A stretch of DNA of 64,000 nucleotides, taken from Azospirillum agricola. Its GTDB lineage: Bacteria; Pseudomonadota; Alphaproteobacteria; Azospirillales; Azospirillaceae. The position numbers and the translations under genes were made by a program. Under the pieces are notes generated by a model. That model searched no databases, was not told where the DNA came from, and saw nothing but the letters and a program-made list of their open reading frames with translations. Below, piece after piece: positions 32,601-41,960 of the stretch. The DNA lies in the NCBI RefSeq assembly GCF_017876095.1, contig NZ_JAGINM010000015.1:1-64000 (forward strand). Direction: 5' to 3'. Position 1 is the stretch's first letter; each line of letters starts with the position of its first letter.

Positions 32601-35600
32601 CAAGACGGTCACCGTGTCGTCCAACGGCTGGTCGACAACCCTGACGAGCGGCGAGGTGCAGGCGCTGAGCGAAGGTTCCATCACCGTCACCGCCGACGTG
32701 TCGGACGTGGCGGGCAACGCCGCCACCCAGGCGACCCGCTCCATCACCTACGACCGGACCGCGCCCACCGTGAGTTCGGTCGGCGTGCCGACCGACGCGA
32801 CCTATCGCGCCGGCCAAACCCTGAGCTTCACGATCAACGCACCGGAGAACATCACCGTCACCGGGACGCCGCGAATCGCGCTGACCATCGGTTCCAGCAC
32901 GGTCTACGCCACCTACCAGTCGGGCGGCGGCGGCACGGCGCTGGTGTTCAGCTACACCATCCAGACGGGGGATCTGGACGCCGACGGCATCACGGTCGGC
33001 GCGCTCGAGCTGAACGGCGGCACCTTGGCGGATGCCGCCGGCAACGCCATGACGCTGGCCTTTACCGCTCCGGGCACGAGCGGAGTCCGGGTGGACGGCG
33101 TGGCGCCGACCGTGACCTCGATCACCTGGCAGACCCCGTCCACCCTCCACACCAACGCCGACACGCTGGTGTACCGGGTCACCTTCTCCGAGGCGCTGGC
33201 CGCCACGCCCAGCGCCTCGGATTTCTCGGTGTCCGGGACCACCGCCACGGTCACCAGCGTCACCTCGGTGGGTGGAAACGCCTACGACGTGACGGTGTCG
33301 GGGGGCGACCTCGCCGGCTACAACGGCGACGTGTCCCTCGGCTTCGCAAACAACCAGGGCATCACCGACAGCGCCGGCAACGCCCTGACCGCGACCACCC
33401 CGACCGGGACCGACCAGCGGCTCCACAAGCTGGACAACACCGCTCCCGGCGCCCCCGGCACCGCCATCGCCCTGGCATCGGGCAGCGACACCGGCTCCTC
33501 CTCCTCCGACGCGATCACCAGCGCGACGGCCCCGGTGCTGCGCGTCTCCCTGAACGCCACCAACGCCGTGGCGGGCGACACGCTGGAACTGCTGCTGGGG
33601 GGCGGCGCGCTGACCCACGCGACAGCGAAGGTCCTGGACGCCACCGACATCAGCAACGGCTATGTCGACTTCACGGTGACGAGCGGCGATCTCGGGGCGG
33701 ACGGCGCCAAAATCTTCACGGCCCGGGTCACCGACGCCGCCGGCAACGTCGGCAACGCCGGCGGATCGCTGACCGTCACGCTCGACACCGCCGGACCGAC
33801 CACCTCGGTGACGCGGCCGACCCTGAGCAGCCCGTCGGGAAGCAGCGCCTTCACCGTCACCGTGACCTATTCGGAAAACATCGACGCCTCGACCGTGTCG
33901 GCCAGCAACGTCACGATCACGGGACCGGCGGCGCTCACCGTCACCAACACCAGCGTGTCCGGCAACACGGTGACCTACACGGTCACCCCGAACAGCGCGT
34001 GGAATTCGGCGACCGACGCCGGCTCCTACAGCGTCGCGCTCGGCGCCAACCCGGTGAAGGACACCGCCGGCAACCCCGTCACCACGCTGACCCACAGCTT
34101 CAACGTCACCTACAACGCCGCGCCCGTGATCGGCAACCTGGCCGCCGACAGCGTCGCCTGGGCCGGGGCCGGCAACACGGTGGCGCTGGATCTCGGCGGC
34201 AACGCCACGGTGTCCGATGCCGAGAACAACAGCGTCGGCTGGGGCGGCGGCTCGCTGACGGTGCAGCGGGTGACCGGCGGCAGCGCCGACGCCACCGCCA
34301 AGGACGTGTTCTCGCTCAACGGATCCGGCTTCACCGTCGACGGCACCACCCTGAAGGACAGCGGTGCCGTGATCTTCGGCAACGTCACCACCAACAGCGG
34401 CGGTGTCCTGACCATCACCTTCAACGCCAACGCCACCTCGGCACTGGTGCAGACGGTGATGAGAAACGTCCTCTACGCCAACGACACGCCCTACGGCAAC
34501 GCCACCATCCGCTTCGCGCTGTCCGACGGCAGCGGCAACACCACCGACGCCGACGTCACGGTGACCAGCAGCACCATCTACGTCGACCAGGCCACCGACG
34601 ACAGCAACGGCAACGCCGCCGACGGCTTCTCCCTGCGCGAGGCGCTGGCGCGCAGCGTGGCGCAGACCGGCACCCCCGACACCATCGTCATCGCGATCGC
34701 CGACAGCAGCAGCATCACGCTGGGCAGCAACGTGACGCTTGGAAGCGGCGACACGCTGGACTTCGGCACCACCAGCGGCGTGACCGTCAGCGGCAGCGCC
34801 ATCCAACTGGCGGGAAGCGCCACCGTCATCGTCGCCAGCGACAAGACCGCGACGGTCACCAGCACGGTGTCCGGCGGCACCTCCCTCACCAAGGACGGGG
34901 GCGGAACGCTGACGCTGTCGGGGTCGGGCACCAACAGCTACGCCGGCACCACCATCAAGACGGGCACGCTGGCGGTGGCCGGCGACGGCAACCTTGGCAC
35001 CGGCACCGTGACTCTGCAAGGCGGCACCCTGGCCGTCACCGGCGCCACCACCATCGACAACACCATCACCCTGACCGCCAACAGCACCATCCGGACCGAT
35101 GCCGCCGTCACCGTGTCGGGCAACATCTCGGGGCCGGTCGCCGGGCTGACCAAGACCGGCAACGGCACGCTGACGCTGACCGGGCACAACACCTACGGCG
35201 GCGCCACCACCATTTCGGCCGGCGGACTGACCGCCAACAGCGCCACAAGCGCGATCGACGACACGTCCACGGTCACGGTCGCCGCGGGCGCGACCTTCAC
35301 CGTGGAGAAGGACGAGGCGATCGCCTCGATCGCCGGGGCCGGTTCGGTGGTGCTCAACGCGGTCCTGACCACGGCGGACAACACGAGCAACGAGGTCTCC
35401 GGCGTGATCTCGGGCAGCGGCAGCCTGATCACCGAGGGCACCGGAACGCTGACCCTGTCGGGCGCCAACACCTACACCGGCACCACGACCGTGCAGTATG
35501 GCGGAACGCTGGTCGTGGCGGGCGACGGCAACCTGGGCGGCGGCACGCTGACGCTGAACGGCGGCACGCTGACCGTGACCGGAGCCGGGACGATCGACAA

Positions 35601-38600
35601 CGGCATCGTCATCGGAAGCCAGGACGCCACGGTCAACACATCCGCCGCCGTCACCCTGTCGGGCGTGATCTCCGGCAACAACCTGACCAAGACCGGCAGC
35701 GGGACGCTGACCCTGTCGAACGCCAACACCTACACCGGCAGCACCACGGTGTCGGCGGGCACGCTGCTCCTCACCGGCAGCCTCGGCAACGGGGCCGTGT
35801 CGGTGGCGTCCGGCGCGACCCTGGGCGGCACCGGAACCATCGGCGGCAACGTGACCGTCGCCAGCGGGGCGACCCTGGCGCCGGGCGTCGCGGGAAGCAG
35901 CAACGGCATCGGCACGCTGAGCGTCGGCGGCAACCTGACGATGAACGGCATCCTGGCGATCGAGCTGGCCGGCGCATCCAGCTACGACAAGGTCAGCGTC
36001 TCCGGCACCGTCACGATCAACGGCAGCAGCAGCGGCACCACCGGCAACAACTTCATCAGCGTCACCCGCGTGAACGGCTACGCGGCGACCAACACCACCT
36101 ACGCGGTGATCAACAACACCGGCTCCAGCCCCATCAGCACAACCTTCCCCAGCCTCGCCGAGGGCGGCACCCTGACCACCAACGGCGACCTCTACACGGT
36201 CAGCTACGCGGCGGGCACGGGTTCCGACGATCTGGTTCTGACGGCGGTGGTCAACCCCACCGTGACGTCGGTGTCGGCGACGACCGCCGACGGCACCTAC
36301 AAGGCGGGTGACACGGTGACGATCACCGTCACCTTCAACCGGGCGGTGACCGTGACCGGATCGCCGACCCTGAGCCTCGGCACCGGGCGGACGGCGACCT
36401 ACACCGGCGGTTCGGGCGGCACGACTCTGAGCTTCACCTACACCGTGCAGGCCGGCGACAGTTCCGCCGACCTGGATTATGCCTCGACCACCGCGCTGTC
36501 GCTGAACGGCGGCAGCATCGTCGACGGCACCACCAGCATGGCCGCCACCCTGACGCTGGCGGCGCCGGGGGCAGCCAACTCGCTGGGCGCCAACAAGGCG
36601 ATCGTCATCGACACCACCACCCCGGCGGTGACGGCGGTGGCGGTTCCGGCCGACGCCACCTACGCCACCGGCCAGACGATGGACTTCACCGTCACCTTCA
36701 GCGAGGCGGTGACCGTCACCGGCACCCCGACCCTGCCGATCACCCTCGACAACGGCGAGGTGGTGCAGGCGACCTACCTGTCGGGCTCGGGCGGCACGGC
36801 GCTGACCTTCCGCTACACGGTGGGCAGCGGCAAGCTCGACACCGACGGCATCGTCCTCGGCTCGGCGCTGAGCGGCGGCACCATCGCCGACGCGGCCGGC
36901 AACGCGGCGACCCTGACGCTGGCCAACGTCGTCGCCACCGCCGGCGTGCGCATCGACAGCGTCGGCCCGACGGTCGCCGCGGTGTCCTCCTCGACCGCCG
37001 ACGGCACCTACGGCACCGGCGACACCATCACCATCGAGGTCAGCTTCTCGGAAGCGGTGACGGTGTCGGGCACGCCGACGCTGACGCTCAACACCGGGCG
37101 CGTCGCAACCTACAGCGGCGGCTCCGGCGGCAGCGTGCTGACCTTCACCTACGTGGTGCAGGCCGGCGACACCACCGCCGACCTCGACGCCGGCAGCCTC
37201 GCCCTGAACGGCGGAGTGATCACGGACACCACCGGCAACCCCGCCACCCTGGCCCTGCCGGGCGGCGGCGCCTCGCTCGCCGGCGGCAAGGCCATCGTCG
37301 TCGACACCACCCCGCCCAGCGTCGTCGGCGTCAGCGTCCCGGCCGACGGGGCCTACACCGTCGGCAAGACGCTGAGCGTCACCGTGCAGCTCAGCGAGGC
37401 GGTCATCGTCAACGGCACGCCGACCATCCTGCTCGACATCGGCGGCGTCCAGCGCGTGGCGGTCTACAACCCGGCCGGGAGCAGCGGAACGGCCCTGCGC
37501 TTCGACTATGTGGTGCAGGCCGGCGACAACGACGCCGACGGCATCACCGTCAAGGAACTGGCGCTGAACGGCGCCAGCATCACCGACGCCGCCCGGCTGG
37601 CTCTGCCGGCGACCCTGGGCGGCATCCCCGGCACCCAGGGCGTGCTGGTCGACACGCTGGCGCCGGACGCCCCGTCGGTCCCGGTCCTCGCCGCCGGGCA
37701 GGACAGCGGCAGCTCGGCCACCGATGGGCTCACCAACGTCGACCGGCCGACCATCGGCGGCACCGCCGAGCCGGGCTCCACCGTCACCGTGATGATCGAC
37801 GGCGTCGCCCGCGGCACCACGACGGCCGGTCCCGGCGGGGCGTGGAGCTTCACCGTCACCGACCCGTTGACCGACGGCGCCCACTCGATCACCACCACGG
37901 CGACCGATCGGGCCGGCAACGTCAGCCCCGCCTCGCCGGCGCTGGCGCTGGTCATCGACGCCACGCCGCCGGTGCTCTCGACGCCGTCGCTCGCCCCCGG
38001 CTCCGACAGCGGGGTTTCGGCGACCGACCGCATCACCGGCGTGACGCGCCCGACCCTGACCGGAAGCGCCGAGCCCAACAGCAGCGTCCGCGTCATCCTC
38101 GACGGGGTGGTGATCGGCACGGCGACGGCGGGGGCCGACGGGCGCTGGAGCTTCACCGTCGCCGACGCGTTGGCCGACGGCGACCACAGCGTGGCGACCG
38201 AAGCGACCGATGTGGCCGGCAACACCGGACGGTCGGCCAGCCAGACCTTCACGATCCGCAGCACGGCGCCCGGCGCTCCCTCGGCTCCGACGCTCGCCTC
38301 GGGCGACAGCGGCGCCTCGGCCACCGACGGGCTGACCAGCACGACCCGGCCGGTGCTGACCGGCATCGCCCCGCCCAACGGCACGGTGACCGTCTATGTC
38401 GACGGCACGGCGGTCGGCACCGTGCGGACCGACGCGACGGGTGTCTGGAACCTGCCGCTGAACAGCCCGCTGACCGACGGCACCCACCAGGTGCAGGCCA
38501 GCGCCACCGACGCGGCCGGCAACGTCGGCACGCAGCGGTCCCAAGCGCTGGTGCTGACGATCGACACGCAAGCCCCGACCGTGACGGCGGGCGGCACGTC

Positions 38601-39870
38601 GCCAAGCCTGACCAGTGGCGGGACCGTGGCGGTCGGCGCCGGAATTTCGCTGTCCGACGCCAACACGCTGGACCGGGTGGTGGTCAGCCTGACCAACGCG
38701 CAGGCCGGCGACGAGCTGGTGATCGGCGCGCTGCCGGGCGGCATCACGGCAAGCCGGGACGGCAACCGGATCGTGCTGTCGGGCGTCGCCTCGGCGGCGG
38801 ACTACCAAGCGGCGGTGCGGGCGATCGGGCTGCGGTCGAGCGCCGCCGACCCCAGCTTCGGCGGCACGGCGACAAGCCGGTCGATCACGGTGTCGGCGCG
38901 CGACGCGGCCGGCAACGAAAGCGGGGCGACGACGGTGTCGGTCAGTGTTCCCGCCACCGCGGTGCCGCCACCGCCTCCGGCGGCGACTCCGGTGACCACG
39001 ATCTCCGGCAATGGCCCGTCGACCAACACCTCTTCCGGTTCCAGCTCCACCGGCAGCACCTCCACCGCGCTGCCGAGCCTGCCGGGCGGAAGCGGCGCAG
39101 CCAGCGGGAACGGCCCGATGATGGGATCCTCCGGCACCGACGCCGGCCGCTCGGTGACGCTGGGCAGCGTCGGCGGCTCGTCGGCCAGCACCGACGCCGG
39201 CCGCTCGGTGACGTTGGGCAGCGTCGGCGGCGCGTCGAGCAGCACCGACGCCGGCCGCTCGGTGACGCTGGGCAGCGTCGGCGGCCAGAACAGCGGCGGC
39301 TCCAGCAGCAGCTCCAGCGGCCTGTCGGGCGGCAGCGGCAGCACCGGCTCCAGCGGCGGCAGCCCGCTGGCCGGCGGGTTCGGTGGCGGGTTCGGTGGCG
39401 GCTTGGGCAGCGGTCTGGGAGGCGTGATCGGCGGGGCGCAGAGTCCATTCTCCGGACCGATCGGCCCACGCACCGGCCTCCAGCCCTCGGCCGGCGCACC
39501 GCAGAACGGCAACGCCCAGGGGCCGGGGACCAACGGCCAGCGCACCACCCCCAATCCGGGCAACGCCCCGGCCGGCGACGGCCAGAACCGGGAACCGCAG
39601 GGCCAACCCCAGGACCAGCAACCGCAGGGTCAGCAACCGCAGGGTCAACCCGAGGGCGGCGAGGGCGGCGACGACGCGCCGGGCGGAACCGCACCGCAGG
39701 GCACGGGAGCCGACGGCAAGCCGGCCGACCGGGCCGACGCGGCGCCGGTCGGCCGGGTGGCGCCGGGCTTCGCCCAGCAGGTCGCCCGTGCCCATGGCGG
39801 TCCGGCCGGAGCCTCGGCCCTGCTCGCCGCCCTCGCCAACCACACCCTGCCCGGCAGCCGCGCCGCCTGA
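29674..39870 (+). CDS. Giant LEPR/DUF4347 repeat protein, putative secreted adhesin
   Basis: 3,398 residues with no Sec signal peptide. Near the N-terminus is the motif LEPRFMFDAAGAA (residues 34-46), typical of very large exported proteins. A DUF4347-like domain follows (about 106-268, VVFVESDVADYQ to HIVSHGAEG and VYGCDIAKGGDG). Residues 270-428 are an AT-rich, different-looking block. Many Ig-like/cadherin-like repeats come next (DTTAPT-type linkers). There is a CSLREA-like segment near 1640 (DGFSLREALA) and autotransporter-type beta-strand repeats at about 1740-2090 (GTGTLTLSGANTYTGTT). Four longer Ig-like repeats follow, and then a Gly/Ser/Gln/Pro-rich tail. RTX nonapeptides are missing. 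Four secretion-type genes follow directly. Adhesion or biofilm is the likely role, by inference. Confidence 0.85.
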   Translation: MKSMFTLFASEAKPETSRGPARTAGTRPPLAFALEPRFMFDAAGAATADPAAADHAADPAAATHDTAHSADQPQTDALAAAAAPATAPVAPVEIRAADPALNGGRKEVVFVESDVADYQTLIDGAKAGVEVVLLDSTKDGLSQMAQWAQTHSGYDAIHIVSHGAEGYVYLGTATLNESTVAAHGADLATIGGALTSDGDLLVYGCDIAKGGDGLTLIGNLASLTGADVAASTDRTGASALEGNWQLERSVGDIETNVAFRDLTGYDHLLANVTVAPEATPNAGITVNGTAGSDVFVVDYTSNGEFSRGTIVNDNSGATPDQLTIKNIIIDFQANTDKMSFSSYIADFDVSTFAFEKQATYLAPDNGSRASADPIVVVTPGKLQSGSASTTYSNGTDGTIAVIYDGINLYQFFLSGVTYTDLSLSNFYVEPNVAPVLDANKTPVLTNENQSAAVSTPTGAVGTLVSSLVSIGGTPGNVTDSNAGAVTGIALTGTANSNGTWYYTTDGGANWSAVGTVNAANSLLLAADANTRLFFKANTDYTGTITNAISFRAWDQTSGTAGSKTSTVTTGNATAFSTAADFADITVVDDAPVILSVSVPSNGTYKAGDVLTFTVNTSESVTVTGTPRLALDIGGTVKYAQYTASGSTATALKFTYTVESGLSDTDGISVTGALQPNNGTLQEITTNHSDLTTTLNNLGSLTNVKVDSAAPSFDVLPSAVSVTVSGFTPSASIDEAGTIYYVVVASGATAPSAAQVVAGHNASDTTPLAANSQAVASGPYTSSFSAVTGLSASTAYDVYMVAVDNLNNMMSSPAMVTITTAPAAPGTPTLDSASDSGASGDGKTNVATPTFTVTGVSNGATVTLFNDANNNGVVDAGEELASGTAGGTSISLTVGSAIPEGTYANIKAIQTIGGQPSAASTATSLTIDTTAPTIGISVIATDDRINGTEDDSAVTIQGTTSGVEDGQTVTVHIGTVTKTVTVSSNGWSTTLTSGEVQALSEGSITVTADVSDVAGNAATQATRSITYDRTAPTVSSVGVPTDATYRAGQTLSFTINAPENITVTGTPRIALTIGSSTVYATYQSGGGGTALVFSYTIQTGDLDADGITVGALELNGGTLADAAGNAMTLAFTAPGTSGVRVDGVAPTVTSITWQTPSTLHTNADTLVYRVTFSEALAATPSASDFSVSGTTATVTSVTSVGGNAYDVTVSGGDLAGYNGDVSLGFANNQGITDSAGNALTATTPTGTDQRLHKLDNTAPGAPGTAIALASGSDTGSSSSDAITSATAPVLRVSLNATNAVAGDTLELLLGGGALTHATAKVLDATDISNGYVDFTVTSGDLGADGAKIFTARVTDAAGNVGNAGGSLTVTLDTAGPTTSVTRPTLSSPSGSSAFTVTVTYSENIDASTVSASNVTITGPAALTVTNTSVSGNTVTYTVTPNSAWNSATDAGSYSVALGANPVKDTAGNPVTTLTHSFNVTYNAAPVIGNLAADSVAWAGAGNTVALDLGGNATVSDAENNSVGWGGGSLTVQRVTGGSADATAKDVFSLNGSGFTVDGTTLKDSGAVIFGNVTTNSGGVLTITFNANATSALVQTVMRNVLYANDTPYGNATIRFALSDGSGNTTDADVTVTSSTIYVDQATDDSNGNAADGFSLREALARSVAQTGTPDTIVIAIADSSSITLGSNVTLGSGDTLDFGTTSGVTVSGSAIQLAGSATVIVASDKTATVTSTVSGGTSLTKDGGGTLTLSGSGTNSYAGTTIKTGTLAVAGDGNLGTGTVTLQGGTLAVTGATTIDNTITLTANSTIRTDAAVTVSGNISGPVAGLTKTGNGTLTLTGHNTYGGATTISAGGLTANSATSAIDDTSTVTVAAGATFTVEKDEAIASIAGAGSVVLNAVLTTADNTSNEVSGVISGSGSLITEGTGTLTLSGANTYTGTTTVQYGGTLVVAGDGNLGGGTLTLNGGTLTVTGAGTIDNGIVIGSQDATVNTSAAVTLSGVISGNNLTKTGSGTLTLSNANTYTGSTTVSAGTLLLTGSLGNGAVSVASGATLGGTGTIGGNVTVASGATLAPGVAGSSNGIGTLSVGGNLTMNGILAIELAGASSYDKVSVSGTVTINGSSSGTTGNNFISVTRVNGYAATNTTYAVINNTGSSPISTTFPSLAEGGTLTTNGDLYTVSYAAGTGSDDLVLTAVVNPTVTSVSATTADGTYKAGDTVTITVTFNRAVTVTGSPTLSLGTGRTATYTGGSGGTTLSFTYTVQAGDSSADLDYASTTALSLNGGSIVDGTTSMAATLTLAAPGAANSLGANKAIVIDTTTPAVTAVAVPADATYATGQTMDFTVTFSEAVTVTGTPTLPITLDNGEVVQATYLSGSGGTALTFRYTVGSGKLDTDGIVLGSALSGGTIADAAGNAATLTLANVVATAGVRIDSVGPTVAAVSSSTADGTYGTGDTITIEVSFSEAVTVSGTPTLTLNTGRVATYSGGSGGSVLTFTYVVQAGDTTADLDAGSLALNGGVITDTTGNPATLALPGGGASLAGGKAIVVDTTPPSVVGVSVPADGAYTVGKTLSVTVQLSEAVIVNGTPTILLDIGGVQRVAVYNPAGSSGTALRFDYVVQAGDNDADGITVKELALNGASITDAARLALPATLGGIPGTQGVLVDTLAPDAPSVPVLAAGQDSGSSATDGLTNVDRPTIGGTAEPGSTVTVMIDGVARGTTTAGPGGAWSFTVTDPLTDGAHSITTTATDRAGNVSPASPALALVIDATPPVLSTPSLAPGSDSGVSATDRITGVTRPTLTGSAEPNSSVRVILDGVVIGTATAGADGRWSFTVADALADGDHSVATEATDVAGNTGRSASQTFTIRSTAPGAPSAPTLASGDSGASATDGLTSTTRPVLTGIAPPNGTVTVYVDGTAVGTVRTDATGVWNLPLNSPLTDGTHQVQASATDAAGNVGTQRSQALVLTIDTQAPTVTAGGTSPSLTSGGTVAVGAGISLSDANTLDRVVVSLTNAQAGDELVIGALPGGITASRDGNRIVLSGVASAADYQAAVRAIGLRSSAADPSFGGTATSRSITVSARDAAGNESGATTVSVSVPATAVPPPPPAATPVTTISGNGPSTNTSSGSSSTGSTSTALPSLPGGSGAASGNGPMMGSSGTDAGRSVTLGSVGGSSASTDAGRSVTLGSVGGASSSTDAGRSVTLGSVGGQNSGGSSSSSSGLSGGSGSTGSSGGSPLAGGFGGGFGGGLGSGLGGVIGGAQSPFSGPIGPRTGLQPSAGAPQNGNAQGPGTNGQRTTPNPGNAPAGDGQNREPQGQPQDQQPQGQQPQGQPEGGEGGDDAPGGTAPQGTGADGKPADRADAAPVGRVAPGFAQQVARAHGGPAGASALLAALANHTLPGSRAA
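39136..39297 (+). repeat. 54-base in-frame tandem repeat, three copies
   Basis: Copies begin at 39136, 39190 and 39244 and encode TDAGRSVTLGSVGG plus a variable Ser/Ala linker (18 residues per unit). They lie in the low-complexity tail of the giant protein and are good substrates for slippage or recombination that changes tail length. Confidence 0.85.
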
Positions 39871-39947
39871 TGGCGGCGCGGATTCCCGTCTTCCTTTCCG
39901 AACGCTCCCGCCCAGCCTCTCCAACGCAAAACGGATCCAACCGTCCC

Positions 39948-41960
39948 ATGAAGATGCCGTCCGCCCGCCTCCGCCGCCGCCCGCTCTCCTCGGTGTTTCC
40001 GCTCGTCGCGCTGTCCGCCTCGCTGCTCGCCGCCGGCTGCGCGGTGTCGCCGGAACCGCTGACGACCGAGGACAATCTGGCGCGCGTGCGCAAGGATCTC
40101 AGCGTCGTGTTCGCCCCGCAGGAGCCGGTGACCAGGGCGATCTCCATGCACGAGGCGATGGCGCGGGCCATCAAGTACAACCTCGACGAACGCGTGAAGA
40201 TCATGGAGACGGCGGTCGCCAGCCAGCAGCTCGACCTGTCGCATTACGACATGCTGCCGCGCGTCGTGGCATCGGCCGGCTATGTCGGGCGCAACAACGA
40301 CAGCGGTTCCGAGAGCCTGAACCTCGCCACCGGCCGGCGCACCGGCGAGAGCACCACGGCGGTCGACAAGCACCGCCGGGTCGGCGATCTCGGCTTCACC
40401 TGGAACGTGCTGGATTTTGGCGTCAGCTACCTGCGGGCGCGGCAGAACGCCAACCTCGTGCTGATCGCCGACGAGCGCCGCCGCCGCGTCGTCCAGGGCA
40501 TCCTCCAGGACGTGCGCACCGCCTACTGGCGGGCGGTGGCGGCCGAACGGATGCTGGAGCGCATCGCCCCGCTGGAGGCGCGGATCGAAGGAGCCCGGCG
40601 CGACGCCCGCACGCTGGAGGCGCTGCGCGTCCAGGCACCGTTGCAGGCGCTGGGCTACACCCGCTCGCTGGTCGAGACGCTGCGCCAGTTGCAGTCGCTG
40701 CGGCGCGAGCTGGTCGCGGCCAAGTCGCAGCTCGGCGCCCTGATGGGCCTGCCGCCGGGCGAACCCTTCGAGGTCGAGCTGCCGGCCAAGGACGGCACCA
40801 AGGCGCCGCCCCGGCTGGAGATCCCGGTGGAGGCGCTGGAGACCTACGCGCTGCTGCACCGGCCGGAGCTGCTTGAGGAGAGCTACAACCAACGCATCTC
40901 GGCCGACGAGACGTGGCGGTCGATGCTGAAGCTGCTGCCGGGGGTGGAGCTGAACGCGGCGCTGCGCTACGACAGCAACAGCTTCCTGCTGAACCAGCGC
41001 TGGGCCGATTACGGCGCGCGGGTGAGCTGGAACCTGATCAACCTCGTCTCGGCCCCCGGCACGCTGTCCTACGCCAACGCGCAGGAGGAGCTGGTGACCT
41101 TCCGCCGGCAGGCGCTGAGCATGGCGGTGTTGAGCCAGGTGCGGGTGGCGATGCTGCAATTCAGGGAGCTGAACCAGGAATTCGGGCTGACCGCCGAGCA
41201 GGCCGATCTCGACACGCGCATCCGCACCCAGTACGCCAACGTCGGAACCGCCGGGCAGATCGGCGAGCTGGGAGTGATCCAGGCCGAGGTGACGGCGCTG
41301 CTGTCGGACCTGCGGCGCGATCTGGTCTACGCCGACCTGCACAACGCCTACGCCCGCGTGATGGTGTCGGCCGGTGTCGATCCGCTGCCCGAAACCGTGC
41401 CCTCGGCCGATCTGGCGACGCTGACCCGGGCGGTCGACCAGGGGCTCGGCTCCTGGCAGGAGCGCGCCAACAGCGCGCTGCGCGTCAAGGACCTCGCCAA
41501 GGGAGCCGATCCCAAGACCGAAGCCGCCAAACCCGAACCGGCGAAGCCGGAGACGCCCGCCACCCCGCCGGTCGCCGAAGCGAAACCCGCGCCGATCACG
41601 ATCGCTCCGATCGCCAGCGGACCGGCCAGCGGGCCGTCGAAGACCGCTCCGGCCGTCGCCGCCGCCTTCTCCCCCGTCATCCAGGTGGAACTCGGGGCCT
41701 ACACAAGCCACAGGATGGCGCAGAGCGATTGGGATACACTCGCCAAACGGTTGGGTCCGGCGGCCGACGGCAAGGGGGCGTTGTTCGTCACCACCAGCCG
41801 CAGCGCCGGCGGCCGGCCGATCGTCCAGTTGCGCGTGGGCGGCTTTACCGACCACGCCGACGCCGAGCGCTTCTGTCAGGATGTGAAGGGTAAGCAGCAG
41901 CGATGCACCGTCCGAACCGTCTCCGCCATGCAAGGCGCCCCGGCCGTGGCCGCCTCGTGA
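39948..41960 (+). CDS. TolC-like outer-membrane lipoprotein with C-terminal SPOR domain
   Basis: 670 residues. The lipoprotein signal ends LLAAGC (Cys 31). Residues about 65-490 show the TolC/outer-membrane-efflux pattern of long paired helices and strands (MHEAMARAIKYNLDERVK, then FTWNVLDFGVSYLRARQNAN, with a second repeat around NLINLVSAPGTLSYANAQEE). An Ala/Pro/Lys linker leads to a SPOR domain (about 578-655, VIQVELGAYTSHRMAQSDW and RVGGFTDHADAERFCQDV), which normally binds denuded peptidoglycan. The ATG at 39948 gives a proper signal peptide; an ATG at 39870 overlapping the giant gene's stop (TGATG) is the alternative. It probably forms the outer-membrane exit duct for the giant protein. 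Confidence 0.87.
   Translation: MKMPSARLRRRPLSSVFPLVALSASLLAAGCAVSPEPLTTEDNLARVRKDLSVVFAPQEPVTRAISMHEAMARAIKYNLDERVKIMETAVASQQLDLSHYDMLPRVVASAGYVGRNNDSGSESLNLATGRRTGESTTAVDKHRRVGDLGFTWNVLDFGVSYLRARQNANLVLIADERRRRVVQGILQDVRTAYWRAVAAERMLERIAPLEARIEGARRDARTLEALRVQAPLQALGYTRSLVETLRQLQSLRRELVAAKSQLGALMGLPPGEPFEVELPAKDGTKAPPRLEIPVEALETYALLHRPELLEESYNQRISADETWRSMLKLLPGVELNAALRYDSNSFLLNQRWADYGARVSWNLINLVSAPGTLSYANAQEELVTFRRQALSMAVLSQVRVAMLQFRELNQEFGLTAEQADLDTRIRTQYANVGTAGQIGELGVIQAEVTALLSDLRRDLVYADLHNAYARVMVSAGVDPLPETVPSADLATLTRAVDQGLGSWQERANSALRVKDLAKGADPKTEAAKPEPAKPETPATPPVAEAKPAPITIAPIASGPASGPSKTAPAVAAAFSPVIQVELGAYTSHRMAQSDWDTLAKRLGPAADGKGALFVTTSRSAGGRPIVQLRVGGFTDHADAERFCQDVKGKQQRCTVRTVSAMQGAPAVAAS

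Noticed and set aside
39136..39297. CRISPR-like appearance of the regularly spaced repeat
   Set aside because: The units are in frame, contiguous and within a coding sequence, without unique spacers or cas genes.
31399..39924. A 2,841-codon open frame on the minus strand opposite the giant protein
   Set aside because: It mirrors the repeat structure of the plus-strand gene and consists of Arg/Gly/Ala/Val/Asp-rich low-complexity sequence. High-GC third positions leave antisense frames open, and no family motif or ribosome-binding site is present.
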